Positions 9,705 to 18,027 of a DNA stretch of 51,995 bases are shown here, one piece after another. The position numbers were made by a program, and so were the translations under genes. The stretch's first letter is position 1, and each line of letters starts with the position of its first letter. The notes below the pieces were generated by a model that did not search any database, was not told where the DNA came from, and worked only from the letters and a program-made list of their open reading frames with translations. Source of the DNA: Planctomycetota bacterium (lineage in GTDB: Bacteria; Planctomycetota; UBA1135); NCBI GenBank assembly GCA_026421205.1, contig JAPKBM010000012.1, forward strand, positions 1-51,995, read 5' to 3'.

Positions 9705-10193
9705 CTATTCATCTTCATCCTCTTCCAGATAAATAGAGTGTCCATCTTTTTTGAGGTCGCGGAGCTTTTGCCAAGAGGCTTTGACTTGATTTGAATCCTT
9801 CGTAAAAACGGCAGATTCAAGATGAAGGAGTACTTGGGTTAGATCAAGGATGCGTTGACGAAAACCCAAGTTCCATTTTTCAGGATCCTTGTTTCCTTCT
9901 TCTGTAAAGGGCCTGGGGCCAGAAGAAAAGGCACCGATGGCCGAACTTTGCATGCTTTGCAGAGTTTGAATCACCGCCTCTTGAGCCTGCGGGTTTTCAA
10001 GATTTCGACTTAAAAAACGCATGCCCTTTTTGAGGGCCTTCATGTTTTTTTCTAGCTCATCGTTCTCCTCGGCCTTTTCCGTTGTGCCTATTTTGGCATC
10101 CGGTTCTTGGGCCGTGCTTCCTGCAGCAGGCAATATGAGCAGGGCCAGGATGGCAAGGAGAGAAAGGCTGAAGAACTTGGTGGTGGCGTTCAT
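9705..10193 (-). CDS. Cytochrome b562-like periplasmic four-helix protein
   Basis: The protein has 162 residues from the ATG at 10193; a longer in-frame reading upstream lacks a sensible signal. MNATTKFFSLSLLAILALLI followed by AAGSTA is a Sec signal. The mature part resembles cytochrome b562 along its length: LEKNMKAL aligns with the b562 block carrying the axial Met7, and KKDGHSIY near the C-terminus aligns with the block carrying axial His102. The Met51 to His152 distance (101) is close to the 95 of E. coli b562. Haem b binding is therefore plausible but inferred. The C-terminus is strongly acidic (EEDEDE). It lies 10 bases after the isomerase-like gene upstream, suggesting co-transcription. 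Confidence 0.65.
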   Translation of the reverse strand: MNATTKFFSLSLLAILALLILPAAGSTAQEPDAKIGTTEKAEENDELEKNMKALKKGMRFLSRNLENPQAQEAVIQTLQSMQSSAIGAFSSGPRPFTEEGNKDPEKWNLGFRQRILDLTQVLLHLESAVFTKDSNQVKASWQKLRDLKKDGHSIYLEEDEDE

Positions 10194-10203
10194 GGCAGAG
10201 AGG

Positions 10204-11115
10204 TTACCAAATATCCGCAAGGGCAAGGCGCGTGGCAGATTCCAGCGCGGGAGCACTTGGGGAGCATTCCACGCCGACGGGACCTCGGTAGCCTAAATTC
10301 CACGCCTCTTTAAGGACGCGGTTGTAGTGGATTTCACCCGTGCCCGGCTCATGACGACCTGGGTGGTCAGCAAGTTGCAGATAACCAATTTGATCAAAAC
10401 CTTCTTTCATTCTCCCGCACAAATCCCCCTCGGAGATTTGCATGTGATACAAATCCCAATTGATTTTCACCATGGGGCTATTGACCTCCCGACAAATGCG
10501 GACGGCGTCGGGAGAACCGTAAAGGGAATGCCCTTTGTGGTCCACGCGGATATTCATAGGCTCCAAAATCAGCATGACCTGATGGGCTTCGGCAATGGGG
10601 GCTACGCGTTTCAACCCCGTGATGATGTGCTCATGCATTTGCTCTGAAGTCATTCCAGGCTGATCGTTTCCGGCAACGACCGTCATCATGGGGGCGCCAA
10701 GATCTTGGGCTACTTTGCAACTTGCCAAGATTTCCTTTTCAAAGGCTTCATGGTTGACGGGGTTGTTCATGCCAGGCACAAAACCCCATCCCGTGAATTG
10801 ACTGACTCGGACTTCCGTTTCCGCGCACACCTGTTTGATGGCGGGAAGATCTTTTCCCCGCCAAGGCCAAAATTCAACCCACCGAAAACCTAAGTCGGCA
10901 GCAGCGCGAATGCGGTCTGTGAAGGGAAGGTCCCTGAGCCACATTTCAATGTTAAGGGAAAACTGCGTTTTTGAGCCCTCTAACGGGCGTTTTGGGTTTG
11001 CCAACTGGGGTGATTCCCCTGGCTCTTGTTGCGCAGAGGCGCGGGCAGGCGTCACAGAAAGTGCAGCCGCTCCTAAAGTAGAAGCTAAGAAAGTACGACG
11101 AGAGGGTGTTTTCAT
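10204..11115 (-). CDS. Hydroxypyruvate isomerase-like TIM-barrel protein, Tat-exported
   Basis: The protein has 303 residues with a twin-arginine signal (PSRRTFLASTLG) and a cleavage region ending ARASA. The barrel most resembles hydroxypyruvate isomerase (Hyi): FRWVEFWPW near the N-terminus, ILEPMNIRVDHKGHSL with the metal-ligand Glu, KINWDLYHMQISEGDL, and LQLADHPGRHEPGTGEI near the end. Hyi is normally cytoplasmic, so a Tat-exported homologue probably acts on a different sugar derivative. It overlaps the related isomerase upstream by ATGA (11112-11115), so two TIM-barrel isomerases are made as a pair. The substrate is not readable from sequence. Confidence 0.85.
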   Translation of the reverse strand: MKTPSRRTFLASTLGAAALSVTPARASAQQEPGESPQLANPKRPLEGSKTQFSLNIEMWLRDLPFTDRIRAAADLGFRWVEFWPWRGKDLPAIKQVCAETEVRVSQFTGWGFVPGMNNPVNHEAFEKEILASCKVAQDLGAPMMTVVAGNDQPGMTSEQMHEHIITGLKRVAPIAEAHQVMLILEPMNIRVDHKGHSLYGSPDAVRICREVNSPMVKINWDLYHMQISEGDLCGRMKEGFDQIGYLQLADHPGRHEPGTGEIHYNRVLKEAWNLGYRGPVGVECSPSAPALESATRLALADIW

Positions 11116-11975
11116 TGGTAATGACGAAGTAGGTCACGAGTTAGGCGAATGCCATCCATTTCAGGATGTACCTTGCCTTCATATTCAATGCCAACGTACC
11201 CGTGGTAGCCGGCATTCAGGACGATGCGCATCATCTTGGAGTAATCCGTGTGAACCTCCCAACCGTTGGCATCAAAGTCATGAGTTTTTGCACTGACCGC
11301 CTTGGCGAATGGCATGAGTTCGGCCACCCCTTGATAGCGGTCATACCAAACATCTTTTTCCAGTTGAAAATTCCCAAAGTCAGGAAGGGTCCCACAGTTT
11401 TCCATGCCGACGGCTTCCATCACGCCGGCAAGCCAAGCTCCATTGCTGGACAAGCCGCCATGATTTTCCACAATGACCTGAAGGTTTTTCTTGGCGCCCG
11501 CTTCCGCTAACTGCGCCAAGCCATCGGCGGCAAGCTTTTGTTGTTCTTCAAAACTACCGGAGCTTGCCGCATTGACGCGGATGGAGTGGCAACCTAAAGA
11601 CCTCGCGGCGTCCAAAAGAGGAAAGTGGTTTTCTACTGCCGTCCGCCTAGCCTTGGCATCCGGGTTCCCAAGGTGCCCATATCCATCGCACATGATGAGC
11701 AGGCTTTGGACTCCTTCGGCGTCCGCACGCGTACGCATTTCCGCAAGGTAGGAGGAATCCGTGATGCGGTCTTTGAAAAAGGTACTGACATATTCCACCG
11801 CGTCTAAGTCAAAACTCCGTGCCACACGGGGAAAATCAAGGTGGTCAATTTCCTTTGCAAAGAGGGCGCGATGCAAAGACCACTCAGCCAGAGAGATCTT
11901 GAATTTCTTGCCCGTGGCTAGAAGCGGAAGCTGGCAAGAAGCTAAGAGGGCCGCAGACCCCACGAGCGTTTTCAA
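11112..11975 (-). CDS. Sugar phosphate isomerase/epimerase, probable Tat substrate with start-codon anomaly
   Basis: The annotated frame has 287 residues from a TTG at 11975 and is a TIM-barrel isomerase (DLDAVEYVSTFF, VIVENHGGLSSNG, YVGIEYEG near the end). The same frame stays open 14 codons further upstream to 12017 and encodes a Tat motif, GPRRRFLKTLVGSAALL. No ATG, GTG or TTG exists between the in-frame stop and that motif. The codon at 12015-12017 is ATA, placed about 10 bases after AGGA. With one base changed it would be an ordinary ATG start. Either ATA initiates, the base is wrong or mutated, or the protein starts at the TTG and has lost its twin arginines. The first gene of the minus-strand series, it faces the gene starting at 12053. 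Confidence 0.8.
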   Translation of the reverse strand: MKTLVGSAALLASCQLPLLATGKKFKISLAEWSLHRALFAKEIDHLDFPRVARSFDLDAVEYVSTFFKDRITDSSYLAEMRTRADAEGVQSLLIMCDGYGHLGNPDAKARRTAVENHFPLLDAARSLGCHSIRVNAASSGSFEEQQKLAADGLAQLAEAGAKKNLQVIVENHGGLSSNGAWLAGVMEAVGMENCGTLPDFGNFQLEKDVWYDRYQGVAELMPFAKAVSAKTHDFDANGWEVHTDYSKMMRIVLNAGYHGYVGIEYEGKVHPEMDGIRLTRDLLRHYQ

Positions 11976-12052
11976 GAAACGTCGACGAGGTCCAAGAGAA
12001 GAGGTGGAGTCAGTTATGGCGCAACCATCCTAGGAAAAGTACAGTAGGGAAG

Positions 12053-12970
12053 ATGAAAGTTTGGATTCTTCTTTGGGTCTGCTTCCCTTCGTGCGCCGGA
12101 TGGCTCATTGGCGACACGGTGCTTCCGCAAAGTGACCTTACTCCACCGGCTTGGGTGGTGTTGGGCGTGGCGCAAGATGCAGGCTTTCCGCAGTTGGGTT
12201 GTTCCAAATCCTGTTGCCAAGGGAAAATTCGAAGTGGTGAAAAAGAGCGGGTGGCGTCGGCGGCCTTGGTTGGAAAAACCGGCTGGTGGTTGGTGGATGC
12301 AACGCCAGATATGGTGGAGCAAATTCACACTATGGGGGAAATGCCGCAGGGGATTTTCCTGACCCACGCACATATGGGGCATTACACCGGTTTGATGCAA
12401 CTAGGTTTTGAGTCTATGAACGCCGACGGCATGCCGGTCTACTGCAGTCGTTCTATGGCAGGTTTTTTGCGGCACAACGGACCATGGAATCAACTTGTGG
12501 AAATGGGGCAAATCATTTTGCATGAAGTGGGCGCCAACCAACGTATTTCGTTGGAGCCAGGCCTTTCCGCAATACCCATGAGCGTCCAGCACCGGTCGGA
12601 ATACACCAACACCTTCGCTTGGTCTTTTCAACCGGAGGGTGGAAAATCCGTGCTCTGGCTTCCGGACATTGACGCGTGGAATTCAGAGGCCTCGGATCTC
12701 CTCCGCTGGGTCACGGAGTATGACCACGCATTTTTAGACGGCACTTTCTTTTCGGCCGACGAGCTACCTGGACGAGACATGAGCCAAGTTAAGCATCCTC
12801 GCGTGGCCGACACTTTGCGCATCCTAGAGGGGCAACCTCATCAAGGAGTGCACTTCATTCATCTCAACCATACCAATCCACTCTGGAACACACAGAGCAT
12901 CGCCTCTCAAAAAACAAGGGCATCCGGTTGCACGGTCCCGCGCGCACAGCAGGTGTATTCCTTGCGCTAA
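12053..12970 (+). CDS. PqqB-like metallo-beta-lactamase-fold hydrolase, exported
   Basis: The protein has 305 residues with a short hydrophobic N-terminus (MKVWILLWVCFPSCAGW), possibly a signal. The MBL fold is recognisable by LGVAQDAGFPQLGC near residue 37 and the metal motif LTHAHMGHYTGL, with H105, H107 and H110. The Asp expected in HxHxDH is Gly109. The first block and the overall order match PqqB-type proteins rather than glyoxalase II. PqqB helps in pyrroloquinoline quinone formation, but no other pqq genes are in the window, so the true substrate is open. The gene is divergent from the isomerase gene, leaving only about 35-75 bases for both promoters, and its 3' end overlaps the convergent gene by four bases. 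Confidence 0.82.
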   Translation: MKVWILLWVCFPSCAGWLIGDTVLPQSDLTPPAWVVLGVAQDAGFPQLGCSKSCCQGKIRSGEKERVASAALVGKTGWWLVDATPDMVEQIHTMGEMPQGIFLTHAHMGHYTGLMQLGFESMNADGMPVYCSRSMAGFLRHNGPWNQLVEMGQIILHEVGANQRISLEPGLSAIPMSVQHRSEYTNTFAWSFQPEGGKSVLWLPDIDAWNSEASDLLRWVTEYDHAFLDGTFFSADELPGRDMSQVKHPRVADTLRILEGQPHQGVHFIHLNHTNPLWNTQSIASQKTRASGCTVPRAQQVYSLR

Positions 12971-13857
12971 GGTTGCCCTACCATCCACTCTTCCGCAATC
13001 TTGACGGCATTCAAGGCTCCGGCAAAGCCAAGATTGTCAAAGCAAACCCAAAGCCAAAGTCGGCCTTGCTCATCATGGCGAATGCGCCCCACCTGAGCCA
13101 TGCTTTCACCGACGGATTGCGCAGGAGTTGGAGGGTTGCCTTCTTCGGATACACAAAGAAGAGGGGATGCACGAAGAAGTTCCGTGGCTTTTTCGATAGA
13201 AAGTTGTGGCTCACTCTCAAAAAGCAAGGAGAGCGCATGGCCTTGCGCTAACGGAACACGCGTGCAGGTGACGGAAATGGGGAGGTTGGGCAAGGCAAGA
13301 ATTTTTTTCGTTTCTTCAATGACCCGACGTTCTTCCAAAGTGTGCCCATCTTCTTGAAGGACGTCACAAAGAGGGGAGACATCGGCCGACGTGGTTTTTA
13401 GTTTTTCTAAACCGGACCGCCCTTCCCCAGAAAGAGATTGAAACGAAGTGACAATGCAATCTTTTCCTTGAGTTCCCTTTTTCAGCGCATCCAAAACAGC
13501 GCAAAGTCCAATATTGGTGCAATTGGGGGAAGCAAGAATGGTGGCATCGGTTGATTCTGTTGCCGGTGTTATTCCAGGGATTTGCAACGAAACCTTTTCG
13601 TCCATGCGCCAGGCTCCAGAGCAATCAATCACTGTGGCGCCAGATTGAACGGCGAGGGGTGCCCACGCGCGCGCAATATCTTCGGGAACCGCAAGGAAAA
13701 CAAGGTCCACGTCCTGAAAATCTGGTGTGCCTTGCGTGTGGCGCGCAGAAAGCGTTCGGACTTCCCGAGCTGGGAATGCTCGTTCTTGAAGCAGGCGAAT
13801 AATGTCTTCGCCGACCAAACCACCCCCTCCGGCAACGACAACAACGGGATTTTTCAT
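12967..13857 (-). CDS. asd: Aspartate-semialdehyde dehydrogenase
   Basis: The protein has 296 residues, somewhat shorter than the usual 330-370. NADP binding is shown by VVVAGGGGLVGEDIIRLL at the N-terminus. The catalytic Cys113 is in SPNCTN and the substrate-binding Arg200/His207 lie in RVPLAQGH. The C-terminus carries the helix FAGALNAVKIAEEW. The enzyme converts aspartyl phosphate to aspartate semialdehyde on the way to lysine, diaminopimelate, threonine and methionine. It is cytoplasmic. The shorter length comes from a compact NADP domain in which several loops are missing. Its start overlaps the end of nothing upstream, but its ATG overlaps the stop... of no gene on this strand other than the transporter gene that follows downstream (ATGA at 13854-13857 is shared with the transporter's stop). 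Confidence 0.88.
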   Translation of the reverse strand: MKNPVVVVAGGGGLVGEDIIRLLQERAFPAREVRTLSARHTQGTPDFQDVDLVFLAVPEDIARAWAPLAVQSGATVIDCSGAWRMDEKVSLQIPGITPATESTDATILASPNCTNIGLCAVLDALKKGTQGKDCIVTSFQSLSGEGRSGLEKLKTTSADVSPLCDVLQEDGHTLEERRVIEETKKILALPNLPISVTCTRVPLAQGHALSLLFESEPQLSIEKATELLRASPLLCVSEEGNPPTPAQSVGESMAQVGRIRHDEQGRLWLWVCFDNLGFAGALNAVKIAEEWMVGQP

Positions 13858-15155
13858 GACATAGAGATGTTACGCACGCGCCAACCCAGCCAAAAGGTCT
13901 GACTGATTCCGGCAAATACAAAGGTACCCAACGCCCAAAGAATTCCAGAGCAAGTGGCATATTGACTCCCCAGCCAAAGCCCTCCTAGGGAAAGGCAAAC
14001 GTACAACGCCACGGCTTCACTGATGGGTCGTGTGTTTCGGTGGTGGACCAGTAAGCCTTGAAACAAACTTTGATATACCTGATATCCAGGCATCAAAATG
14101 GCAATCATGACGGCTTGTGCGGAAAGTGTTGCCAGGGGCGTGGAGAGTCCGCTGATGGACTTAAACCAAAGATGTCCTAGAGGCGTCAAGGCAATCAAGG
14201 CTAAAATTCCAACCGTGACTCCCGCAAGGCGTCGGGCAAAAATGCGAAGCTGATGCAATCCGTCGGGCTGACCCGCTAAGGCAACGACCACTTCATTGAA
14301 TGCAAAGCCGGAGCCTCGGACCAAGAAAACAATGCCATGCACCGCAGGCCAGGCCGCGAGAGATGCCAGAGTATTCGGCATCCGGCTCATGCCAGCCGCA
14401 CCCGCGGGTTGAATAAACAAAGTCATGAGTGGAGTGACGGCCAGTGGCAGATAAAACCAAAGGAATTCTGAAAAGTTCAGTGGGGTGGGATCCTTGGGCT
14501 CTTGCGGAAGGCGCTCTCGAATGAGCGGTCGAGTTGCCCAGTGAATGAACAGGGCTTCGGCGGTCACGCCAAGCGCAACGGCAACCGCCCCGACGAAAAC
14601 CCCCGTGTGCGTATTTTGGAAATAGCCCCAACTTAAAGCGCCCACGAGGGTAATCAGGCGGATGAGTGTGCCGACGACCACCGCGCGTGATTGACCAAAG
14701 CGAATGAGCACTCCTTGGTTCAAGCGCCGCCAAGCGATGGCCGCTGTCCAAGGGGTCATAATTTGCAACCCAATACGCCCAGGCTCCAGCACCTCATGCG
14801 GCACGCCAAGGACCTGCAAAGCGGCCCAGTCATAGAGAGGCGTGAAGGCAAGAAGAAGATGCAGCGCCGTCAGCACGCCAGACATGCCAACCATATAACG
14901 GCGCAGTTTTTTGTAATTGTGGCTGTCGGTAGCAAGCGCCGTACTTGCCGCCAAAAGCATGATGACGGGGCCCTCAATCACCATGGACAGCGGGAAAACA
15001 AGCGATCCCCATGCCGCCAAATTGAGTTCGGGAAGTGCCATGCGTGCCACAAAAATTGTGAACAGCGGCATCTCCGCACCCATCATCAACCAGCTTCCTG
15101 CCAAAGGCAGCCAAAGACGGAAAATGCGACGCAGGGTGACGGGGGCGGAGGACAA
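13854..15155 (-). CDS. MATE-like/polysaccharide-flippase-type multidrug or small-molecule transporter
   Basis: The protein has about 433 residues from a TTG at 15155; in-frame GTG codons further upstream (15206, 15239) would overlap the divergent gene and give a long non-hydrophobic leader. About twelve hydrophobic segments are visible. The pattern of two similar six-helix halves and the block IAWRRLNQGVLIRFGQSR after helix four resemble the MATE/MVF superfamily, including its ANKH-like branch. Such proteins export cationic compounds or, in the ANKH branch, pyrophosphate or organic anions, driven by ion gradients. Substrate unknown. Its stop overlaps the asd start codon by ATGA, so both are on one transcript with the transporter first. 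Confidence 0.72.
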   Translation of the reverse strand: MSSAPVTLRRIFRLWLPLAGSWLMMGAEMPLFTIFVARMALPELNLAAWGSLVFPLSMVIEGPVIMLLAASTALATDSHNYKKLRRYMVGMSGVLTALHLLLAFTPLYDWAALQVLGVPHEVLEPGRIGLQIMTPWTAAIAWRRLNQGVLIRFGQSRAVVVGTLIRLITLVGALSWGYFQNTHTGVFVGAVAVALGVTAEALFIHWATRPLIRERLPQEPKDPTPLNFSEFLWFYLPLAVTPLMTLFIQPAGAAGMSRMPNTLASLAAWPAVHGIVFLVRGSGFAFNEVVVALAGQPDGLHQLRIFARRLAGVTVGILALIALTPLGHLWFKSISGLSTPLATLSAQAVMIAILMPGYQVYQSLFQGLLVHHRNTRPISEAVALYVCLSLGGLWLGSQYATCSGILWALGTFVFAGISQTFWLGWRVRNISMS

Positions 15156-15185
15156 GCGGGGGATTTTACGTGCTAAAGTGGAGGG

Positions 15186-15824
15186 ATGACACCGGCTGCC
15201 ACGCACCGCGAAGATTTGTGGCTCAATGCATCCACGCACGGGCTAGGGTTTCTCGCAAGTTTGGTGGTGCTTCCTTGGTTAATCATGCAGGCATTTTCGC
15301 GCGGTGACATCTGGCACCAAGTGAGTTTTAGTGTATATGGCGTGAGCTTGGTGCTTTTGTTTCTCGCTTCCACGGCTTATCACGCCACGTCTTGCCCAGT
15401 GAGAAAGTTGCAATTACGGTTGGTGGATCACGCCATGATTTTCTTGTTCATTGCGGCAAGCTATACCCCTTATTGCTTGACCGTCTTACGCGGACCTTGG
15501 GGCTGGGCGTTATTCAGCGTGGCCTGGATCGTGGCGCTTTGCGGCGTGGGCTTTAAAGTGTTCTCCAAGAGTCGGTATTCCTTGATTACCGTTCTTCTTT
15601 ACTTGGCCATGGCGTGGATGAGTATGGTTGCCATTCAACCTCTTTGGGCCTCGCTTTCGCCGATGTCCCTGACTTTGCTTCTGTTTGCGGGTGGATTTTT
15701 CACCCTGGGTATTGTGTTTTATGTTTTAGACCGACGTCCAGGATTTCACGCGCTTTGGCACCTCTTCGTGTTGGCAGGTTGTGCCTCATTGACGGGGTCC
15801 GTGGTGCATATCTTGCCGGCGTAG
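15186..15824 (+). CDS. Hemolysin III / PAQR-family membrane protein
   Basis: The protein has 212 residues and seven predicted membrane spans. Family motifs are clear: ASTHGLGFLASL at the start, FLASTAYHAT after the second span, RLVDHAMIFLFIAASYTPYCL, and FHALWHLFVLAG in the last span. These contain the His, Ser and Asp residues that bind zinc in PAQR/hydrolase members of the CREST superfamily. The name hemolysin III is historical; a role in membrane lipid homeostasis is more likely. It starts 30 bases from the divergent transporter start and ends 21 bases before the aldolase gene. Confidence 0.9.
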   Translation: MTPAATHREDLWLNASTHGLGFLASLVVLPWLIMQAFSRGDIWHQVSFSVYGVSLVLLFLASTAYHATSCPVRKLQLRLVDHAMIFLFIAASYTPYCLTVLRGPWGWALFSVAWIVALCGVGFKVFSKSRYSLITVLLYLAMAWMSMVAIQPLWASLSPMSLTLLLFAGGFFTLGIVFYVLDRRPGFHALWHLFVLAGCASLTGSVVHILPA

Positions 15825-15845
15825 AAACGGCTAAACTAACGCCCC

Positions 15846-16886
15846 ATGGCAGTTATCTCCCTCCGTCAACTTCTGGACCACGCCGCTGAAAATGATTACG
15901 GCGTACCCGCTTTCAACATCAACAATATGGAGCAAATGCTTTCCATCATGGAGGCCGCAAAGCGTTGTGATGCACCCGTCATCATGCAGGCCAGCCGTGG
16001 CGCGAGGAAGTACGCTAACGACATTGTGTTGACGCACCTGATTCGTGCTGCGGTGGAAATGTACCCGGAGATTCCGGTGTGCATGCACCAGGACCACGGC
16101 AACTCCTTTGAAACGTGTCAGTCCGCCATCGCCGCGGAGTTTTCCTCCGTCATGATGGACGGTTCCTTAGAGGAGGATGGGAAAACGCCCGCTTCCTATG
16201 AATACAACGTGGCCGTGACCAAATCGGTGGTGGATGCCGCGCACGCCGTCGGCGTTTCTGTGGAAGGAGAGCTCGGTTGTTTAGGTTCCCTGGAAACAGG
16301 AGAGGGGGAAAAGGAAGACGGCCATGGCTTTGAGGGCACGCTTTCCATGGACATGTTGTTGACGGATCCAGTCCAGGCAAAGGATTTCGTAGAGAAGACG
16401 GGTGTAGACGCTTTGGCCATCGCCATCGGCACCAGTCATGGAGCGTATAAGTTCACGCGGAAACCCACCGGGGACATTTTGGCTATGGATCGCCTCACCG
16501 AGATTCATGCGGCCATTCCAAACACACATCTTGTGATGCACGGGTCTTCCTCGGTGCCTCAAGATTTGCAGGACATGATTAATGAGTTTGGAGGCGAAAT
16601 GAAGCAGACTTATGGCGTGCCGGTTGAGGAGATTATGAAGGGCATTCGGCACGGCGTGCGCAAGGTCAACATTGATACGGATAATCGCATGGCCATTACG
16701 GGCGCAATTCGCAAGGTGTTTAGCGAGAGCCCTGAAGCTTTTGACCCAAGACATTACTTGACGCCTTCTATGGCGGCCATGACCGAAGTATGTGTGCAGC
16801 GTTATGAATCGTTCAACACATCCGGCCAAGCAAGTAAGTTGAAGCCCGTGTCTTTAGTGGATATGGCGTCAAGCTACACGGGTTAA
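15846..16886 (+). CDS. fba: Fructose-bisphosphate aldolase, class II
   Basis: The protein has 346 residues, the length of the Calvin-cycle-type class II subgroup. Zinc ligands are visible in [10 protein letters not shown], in [12 protein letters not shown], and in the later [10 protein letters not shown] block; the phosphate-binding [17 protein letters not shown] is near the C-terminus. It interconverts fructose 1,6-bisphosphate with dihydroxyacetone phosphate and glyceraldehyde 3-phosphate in glycolysis and gluconeogenesis. The next gene, nagA-like, begins one base after the stop, so both are probably in one transcript. Fructose 6-phosphate produced by amino-sugar catabolism would feed into this step after phosphorylation. 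Confidence 0.95.
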   Translation: MAVISLRQLLDHAAENDYGVPAFNINNMEQMLSIMEAAKRCDAPVIMQASRGARKYANDIVLTHLIRAAVEMYPEIPVCMHQDHGNSFETCQSAIAAEFSSVMMDGSLEEDGKTPASYEYNVAVTKSVVDAAHAVGVSVEGELGCLGSLETGEGEKEDGHGFEGTLSMDMLLTDPVQAKDFVEKTGVDALAIAIGTSHGAYKFTRKPTGDILAMDRLTEIHAAIPNTHLVMHGSSSVPQDLQDMINEFGGEMKQTYGVPVEEIMKGIRHGVRKVNIDTDNRMAITGAIRKVFSESPEAFDPRHYLTPSMAAMTEVCVQRYESFNTSGQASKLKPVSLVDMASSYTG

Positions 16887-16887
16887 A

Positions 16888-18027
16888 TTGGCGTTGTCAG
16901 GCCTCGTCGGGAATCTTTGGTTGGAAGGGGAATTTCAACAAGGATTTTTGACTTGGGAGCGTGGACATTTCGCACGCGTAAAAAAAGGTCTTCCGCCGAA
17001 AAGACTGGCATCCTCTTTATTGGATGTTCGTCCATTACGGATCATCCCCGGTTTTGTTGATACGCTTTGCCACGGTTACGCCGGCGTTGGGGCGCCATCG
17101 GGTTCTCCCGACGAACTTTTACAGATGGCGCGCTCTTTGGCACAAGCGGGGGTCACGTCGGCCTTGATGGGTTTTTATCCTTCTGACTTGGCACAAGTAC
17201 GAAAAGCCGCGAAGCATTGGAATGCTTGGAGGACTTTTCGGCAACGTGGCGCCCGCGTGGATGGTTGGCACATGGAGGGGCCGTTTTTGCCAAAGATTAT
17301 GGCGGGTGCTTTGCCGCCGAAGGATTTGCGGAACCCGTCGGCGCGTGCTGTACAAGCCTTGATGCGGGCATCGGGCGGATGGTTGAAAATGTGCACGATG
17401 GCACCGGAACTTGCCGGTGCCCGGTCGGCGGCACGCACGTTTTTGAAAGAAGGCGTCATTCCTTCCATCGGGCACACGCAGGCTACTTGGGGGGATTGTG
17501 AACGCATTGCTATTGAGGGTGGAATTTCCGTAACACATTGCGGAAACCGCATGTTGCCCATGACCGCGCGCGAACCCGGGCCGATGGGTTGGGCCATGGC
17601 CGGCCATGCTTTGGCTGTTGGAGTTATCCCAGACGGGGAACATGTTTCCTGTTCTGTCTTGAAACTTTGGGCAAACCATTCCGCCATGCAAGCAAGCTTG
17701 ATGTTCCAAAGTGACAACCTCAGTCACGCAGGCATGCCGGCAAAGTCTTTTGTTGCGGGCGGGAAACGATTGCATCGGGTTGGGTCGGCCGCCCGTGACA
17801 CAAAGGGGAATCTAGGGGGAACTTTAGATGCCCTCCCTTCTCTCTTGGCTGATCGCATCGCCGACGGCACGCTGACTTGGGCGCAAGTGATTCGCGCAGG
17901 AGCAGAAGTTCCCGGCGAAATTTTGGGGAAACGTGGGAAGATTCAGGTTGGAATGTACGCTGACTGCGTAGTCATGAATGCCGAGGGGAAGCCAGTTTCT
18001 ACTTGGGTGGGCGGCCGTTCCTTTTAA
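16888..18027 (+). CDS. nagA: N-acetylglucosamine-6-phosphate deacetylase
   Basis: The protein has 379 residues from a TTG at 16888, one base after the aldolase stop. Amidohydrolase-fold landmarks are present: CHGYAG with H62, WHMEGPFL with metal-ligand E130, SIGHTQA with H196, VTHCGNRM with H217, and a catalytic Asp candidate at D276 (FQSDN). It hydrolyses GlcNAc-6-phosphate to glucosamine-6-phosphate and acetate. The classical HxH pair near the N-terminus is replaced by HG, as in other NagA proteins with a single metal. The deaminase gene nagB is convergent just downstream and the two coding regions overlap by 29 bases at their 3' ends. Confidence 0.9.
   Translation: MALSGLVGNLWLEGEFQQGFLTWERGHFARVKKGLPPKRLASSLLDVRPLRIIPGFVDTLCHGYAGVGAPSGSPDELLQMARSLAQAGVTSALMGFYPSDLAQVRKAAKHWNAWRTFRQRGARVDGWHMEGPFLPKIMAGALPPKDLRNPSARAVQALMRASGGWLKMCTMAPELAGARSAARTFLKEGVIPSIGHTQATWGDCERIAIEGGISVTHCGNRMLPMTAREPGPMGWAMAGHALAVGVIPDGEHVSCSVLKLWANHSAMQASLMFQSDNLSHAGMPAKSFVAGGKRLHRVGSAARDTKGNLGGTLDALPSLLADRIADGTLTWAQVIRAGAEVPGEILGKRGKIQVGMYADCVVMNAEGKPVSTWVGGRSF

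Noticed and set aside
12053-12970. Pyrroloquinoline quinone biosynthesis locus
   Set aside because: Only a PqqB-like protein is present; no pqqA, C, D or E nearby.
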